Assembly (NCBI RefSeq): GCF_900156515.1
Contig: NZ_FTNU01000004.1
Location: 1-64,000 of the forward strand
Origin: Moraxella cuniculi DSM 21768
GTDB lineage: Bacteria; Pseudomonadota; Gammaproteobacteria; Pseudomonadales; Moraxellaceae
Reading direction: 5' to 3'
Length of the DNA stretch: 64,000 nucleotides
The position numbers and the translations under genes were made by a program. Position 1 is the stretch's first letter. Every line of letters begins with the position of its first letter. Of the stretch, positions 63,388 to 64,000 are shown in pieces. The notes beneath the pieces are model-generated. The model saw only the letters and a list, made by a program, of their open reading frames with translations. It was not told where the DNA came from and did not search any database.

Positions 63388-63568
63388 CAATGAAAAACAC
63401 GAACGCTTAAATTTAATTGCCAATGAAAGAGGGTTAAGTGTCGCTCATTTAATAGATGAAACAATGTCTAATATGCTTGCTGAATATGAAGCAAGAAAAC
63501 GCTTTGAAAATAGAGCTAAACAAGGTGATATTAAAAGAGCAATGGAGCTTTTGGATAGGGTTTTGTGA
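63362..63568 (+). CDS. Antitoxin of the PIN pair (ribbon-helix-helix-like)
   Basis: A 68-residue protein from the ATG at 63362 (AAGGAG at 5 bp; an ATG three bases earlier is too close). The N-terminal strand TVTLQVSNEKHERLNLIANE and the following helix GLSVAHLIDETMSNMLAEYE suit a ribbon-helix-helix DNA-binding antitoxin. The C-terminal part is charged and helical (RKRFENRAKQGDIKRAMELL) and would wrap the toxin. The overlap with the toxin gene couples their translation. It probably represses its own operon. Confidence 0.82.
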   Translation: MGTVTLQVSNEKHERLNLIANERGLSVAHLIDETMSNMLAEYEARKRFENRAKQGDIKRAMELLDRVL

Positions 63569-63584
63569 TTCGTTTCTCAATTTT

Positions 63585-63662
63585 CCCCAAGCCGTGTGAA
63601 CTTGCAACTGATGCAAGAGCGATATCCTGAAGTGGAGTTTAGAAGTATAAGGGAGCATTGAT
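63585..63662 (+). repeat. Direct repeat, right copy (prfC 3' end)
   Basis: 78 bp matching 62844-62921 with two differences (TTA to TTG, ATC to ATA), both silent in the prfC frame. The native-looking terminator follows immediately, so this copy probably marks the original end of prfC. Confidence 0.95.
63587..63661 (+). pseudogene. Orphan 3' fragment of prfC
   Basis: Encodes the same last 24 residues as prfC (ending [10 protein letters not shown]) plus TGA, without a start or ribosome-binding site. It is a headless remnant created when the toxin-antitoxin segment was inserted. Confidence 0.9.
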
Positions 63663-63667
63663 AAAAC

Positions 63668-63700
63668 AAAAACCAAATCGTCAAAGATTTGGTTTTTATT
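63668..63700 (+). terminator. Intrinsic terminator, probably originally that of prfC
   Basis: AAAAACCAAATC (63668-63679) and GATTTGGTTTTT (63686-63697) form a perfect 12-bp stem with a 6-base loop. T and A residues on either side could make it bidirectional, serving the convergent gene too. Confidence 0.9.
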
Positions 63701-63710
63701 TTGGTTTGGG

Positions 63711-64000
63711 CTAGTTGTTTTTTAGCTTGGCGGAGCAGACAAAATTAAGTGTAGACTCGCCTACGGTATCAGGAACGGCTCTATTCCAATCATCAGATGA
63801 TCTTAGATTAATAGAGAAGTTAATGGAGTCGATAGGGTTGTTATAGAAATTATAGTAATTAGCTGCATCGGTTTTGGATTTTTTATTACTACAATCATAG
63901 TAGGTAAAAATTCTCATAGACCAGTATTTGCTCTTTTTATCGTACTCTTCTTGCTCTGTTGCGGTACGTTTTATTGGATATAATGTATCGGAAAATAGTT
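63711..64000 (-). CDS. Surface-adhesin protein E-like protein, C-terminal part (5' end beyond window)
   Basis: The minus-strand frame is open from the right edge to the TAG at 63711, about 96 residues. The visible part (DTLYPIKRTATEQEEYDKKS, then MRIFTYYDCSNKKSK, and finally DDWNRAVPDTVGESTLNFVC) has the pattern of the adhesin E family: a basic strand pair, a YDC motif, and a W..V.P.T.GE....VC ending whose two cysteines probably form a disulfide. The signal sequence would lie outside the window. An internal ATG at 63917 is not taken as the start because coding continues upstream. Confidence 0.6.
   Translation of the reverse strand, partial: LFSDTLYPIKRTATEQEEYDKKSKYWSMRIFTYYDCSNKKSKTDAANYYNFYNNPIDSINFSINLRSSDDWNRAVPDTVGESTLNFVCSAKLKNN

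Noticed and set aside
62844-63662. An SXT/R391-type integrative element at prfC.
   Set aside because: Those elements are known to use the 5' end of prfC and carry an integrase. Here the 3' end is duplicated and the 663-bp insert has only two small genes.

Overview
The window reads as a chromosomal segment of a Gram-negative gammaproteobacterium, most likely Moraxella or a close relative in the Moraxellaceae. I base this on the moderately low GC content, a contact-dependent-inhibition toxin module of the Moraxella/Neisseria/Haemophilus style, the layout hemA divergent from TPR protein-lolB-ispE-tRNA(Gln)-prs, a DUF2788 protein, and an SSB ending in DDDIPF. This is inference from recognised gene content; no database search was possible. 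Almost all genes are housekeeping and look intact.

Layout. 1-1.7 kb: 3' end of a CdiA-type toxin gene, a candidate immunity gene, and a decayed second pre-toxin fragment. 1.7-11 kb: rsfS-nadD, uvrA, ssb, a glutathionylspermidine-synthase-like gene with its lipoprotein partner, and ccmCDE. 11-19 kb: metNIQ methionine importer, an OmpR-type two-component pair, an orphan adaptor lipoprotein, and cytochrome b561. 18.7-25.4 kb: prs, two identical tRNA-Gln genes, ispE, lolB and a TPR protein, divergent from hemA. 25.4-40 kb: a 12-copy octanucleotide repeat, ETF-ubiquinone oxidoreductase, murI, a lytic transglycosylase, msrA, cmoA-cmoB, a YedI-like protein, a SPOR protein, an aminotransferase and pepD. 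40-46.6 kb: a seven-gene run with a polar amino-acid ABC transporter that has three tandem binding lipoproteins and glmU as its last gene. 46.8-56.7 kb: ftsK, topA, a DUF2218 gene, polA. 56.7-61 kb: an AbrB-type membrane protein and a tripartite tricarboxylate transporter (tctCBA). 61.3-64 kb: prfC, a PIN toxin-antitoxin pair inserted at its 3' end, and the end of a surface-adhesin-E-like gene running off the right edge.

The most interesting structures are accessory. First, 78 bp of the prfC 3' end occurs twice as direct repeats that bracket the toxin-antitoxin pair. The two copies differ at only two bases, both synonymous, and the terminator follows the second copy. This looks like a small insertion that rebuilt the end of prfC. 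Second, the left edge has the typical arrangement of an active toxin/immunity cassette followed by the fossil of a displaced one. Other points of note are the 8-bp repeat tract between hemA and etfQO, a candidate small RNA downstream of topA, and the fact that all five transporter binding proteins in the window are predicted lipoproteins.

Promoters often carry an extended -10 of the form TGnTATAAT, and many transcription units end in strong intrinsic terminators; both are annotated where visible. Start codons were chosen by Shine-Dalgarno match and family alignment, so several genes begin inside the longest open frame.
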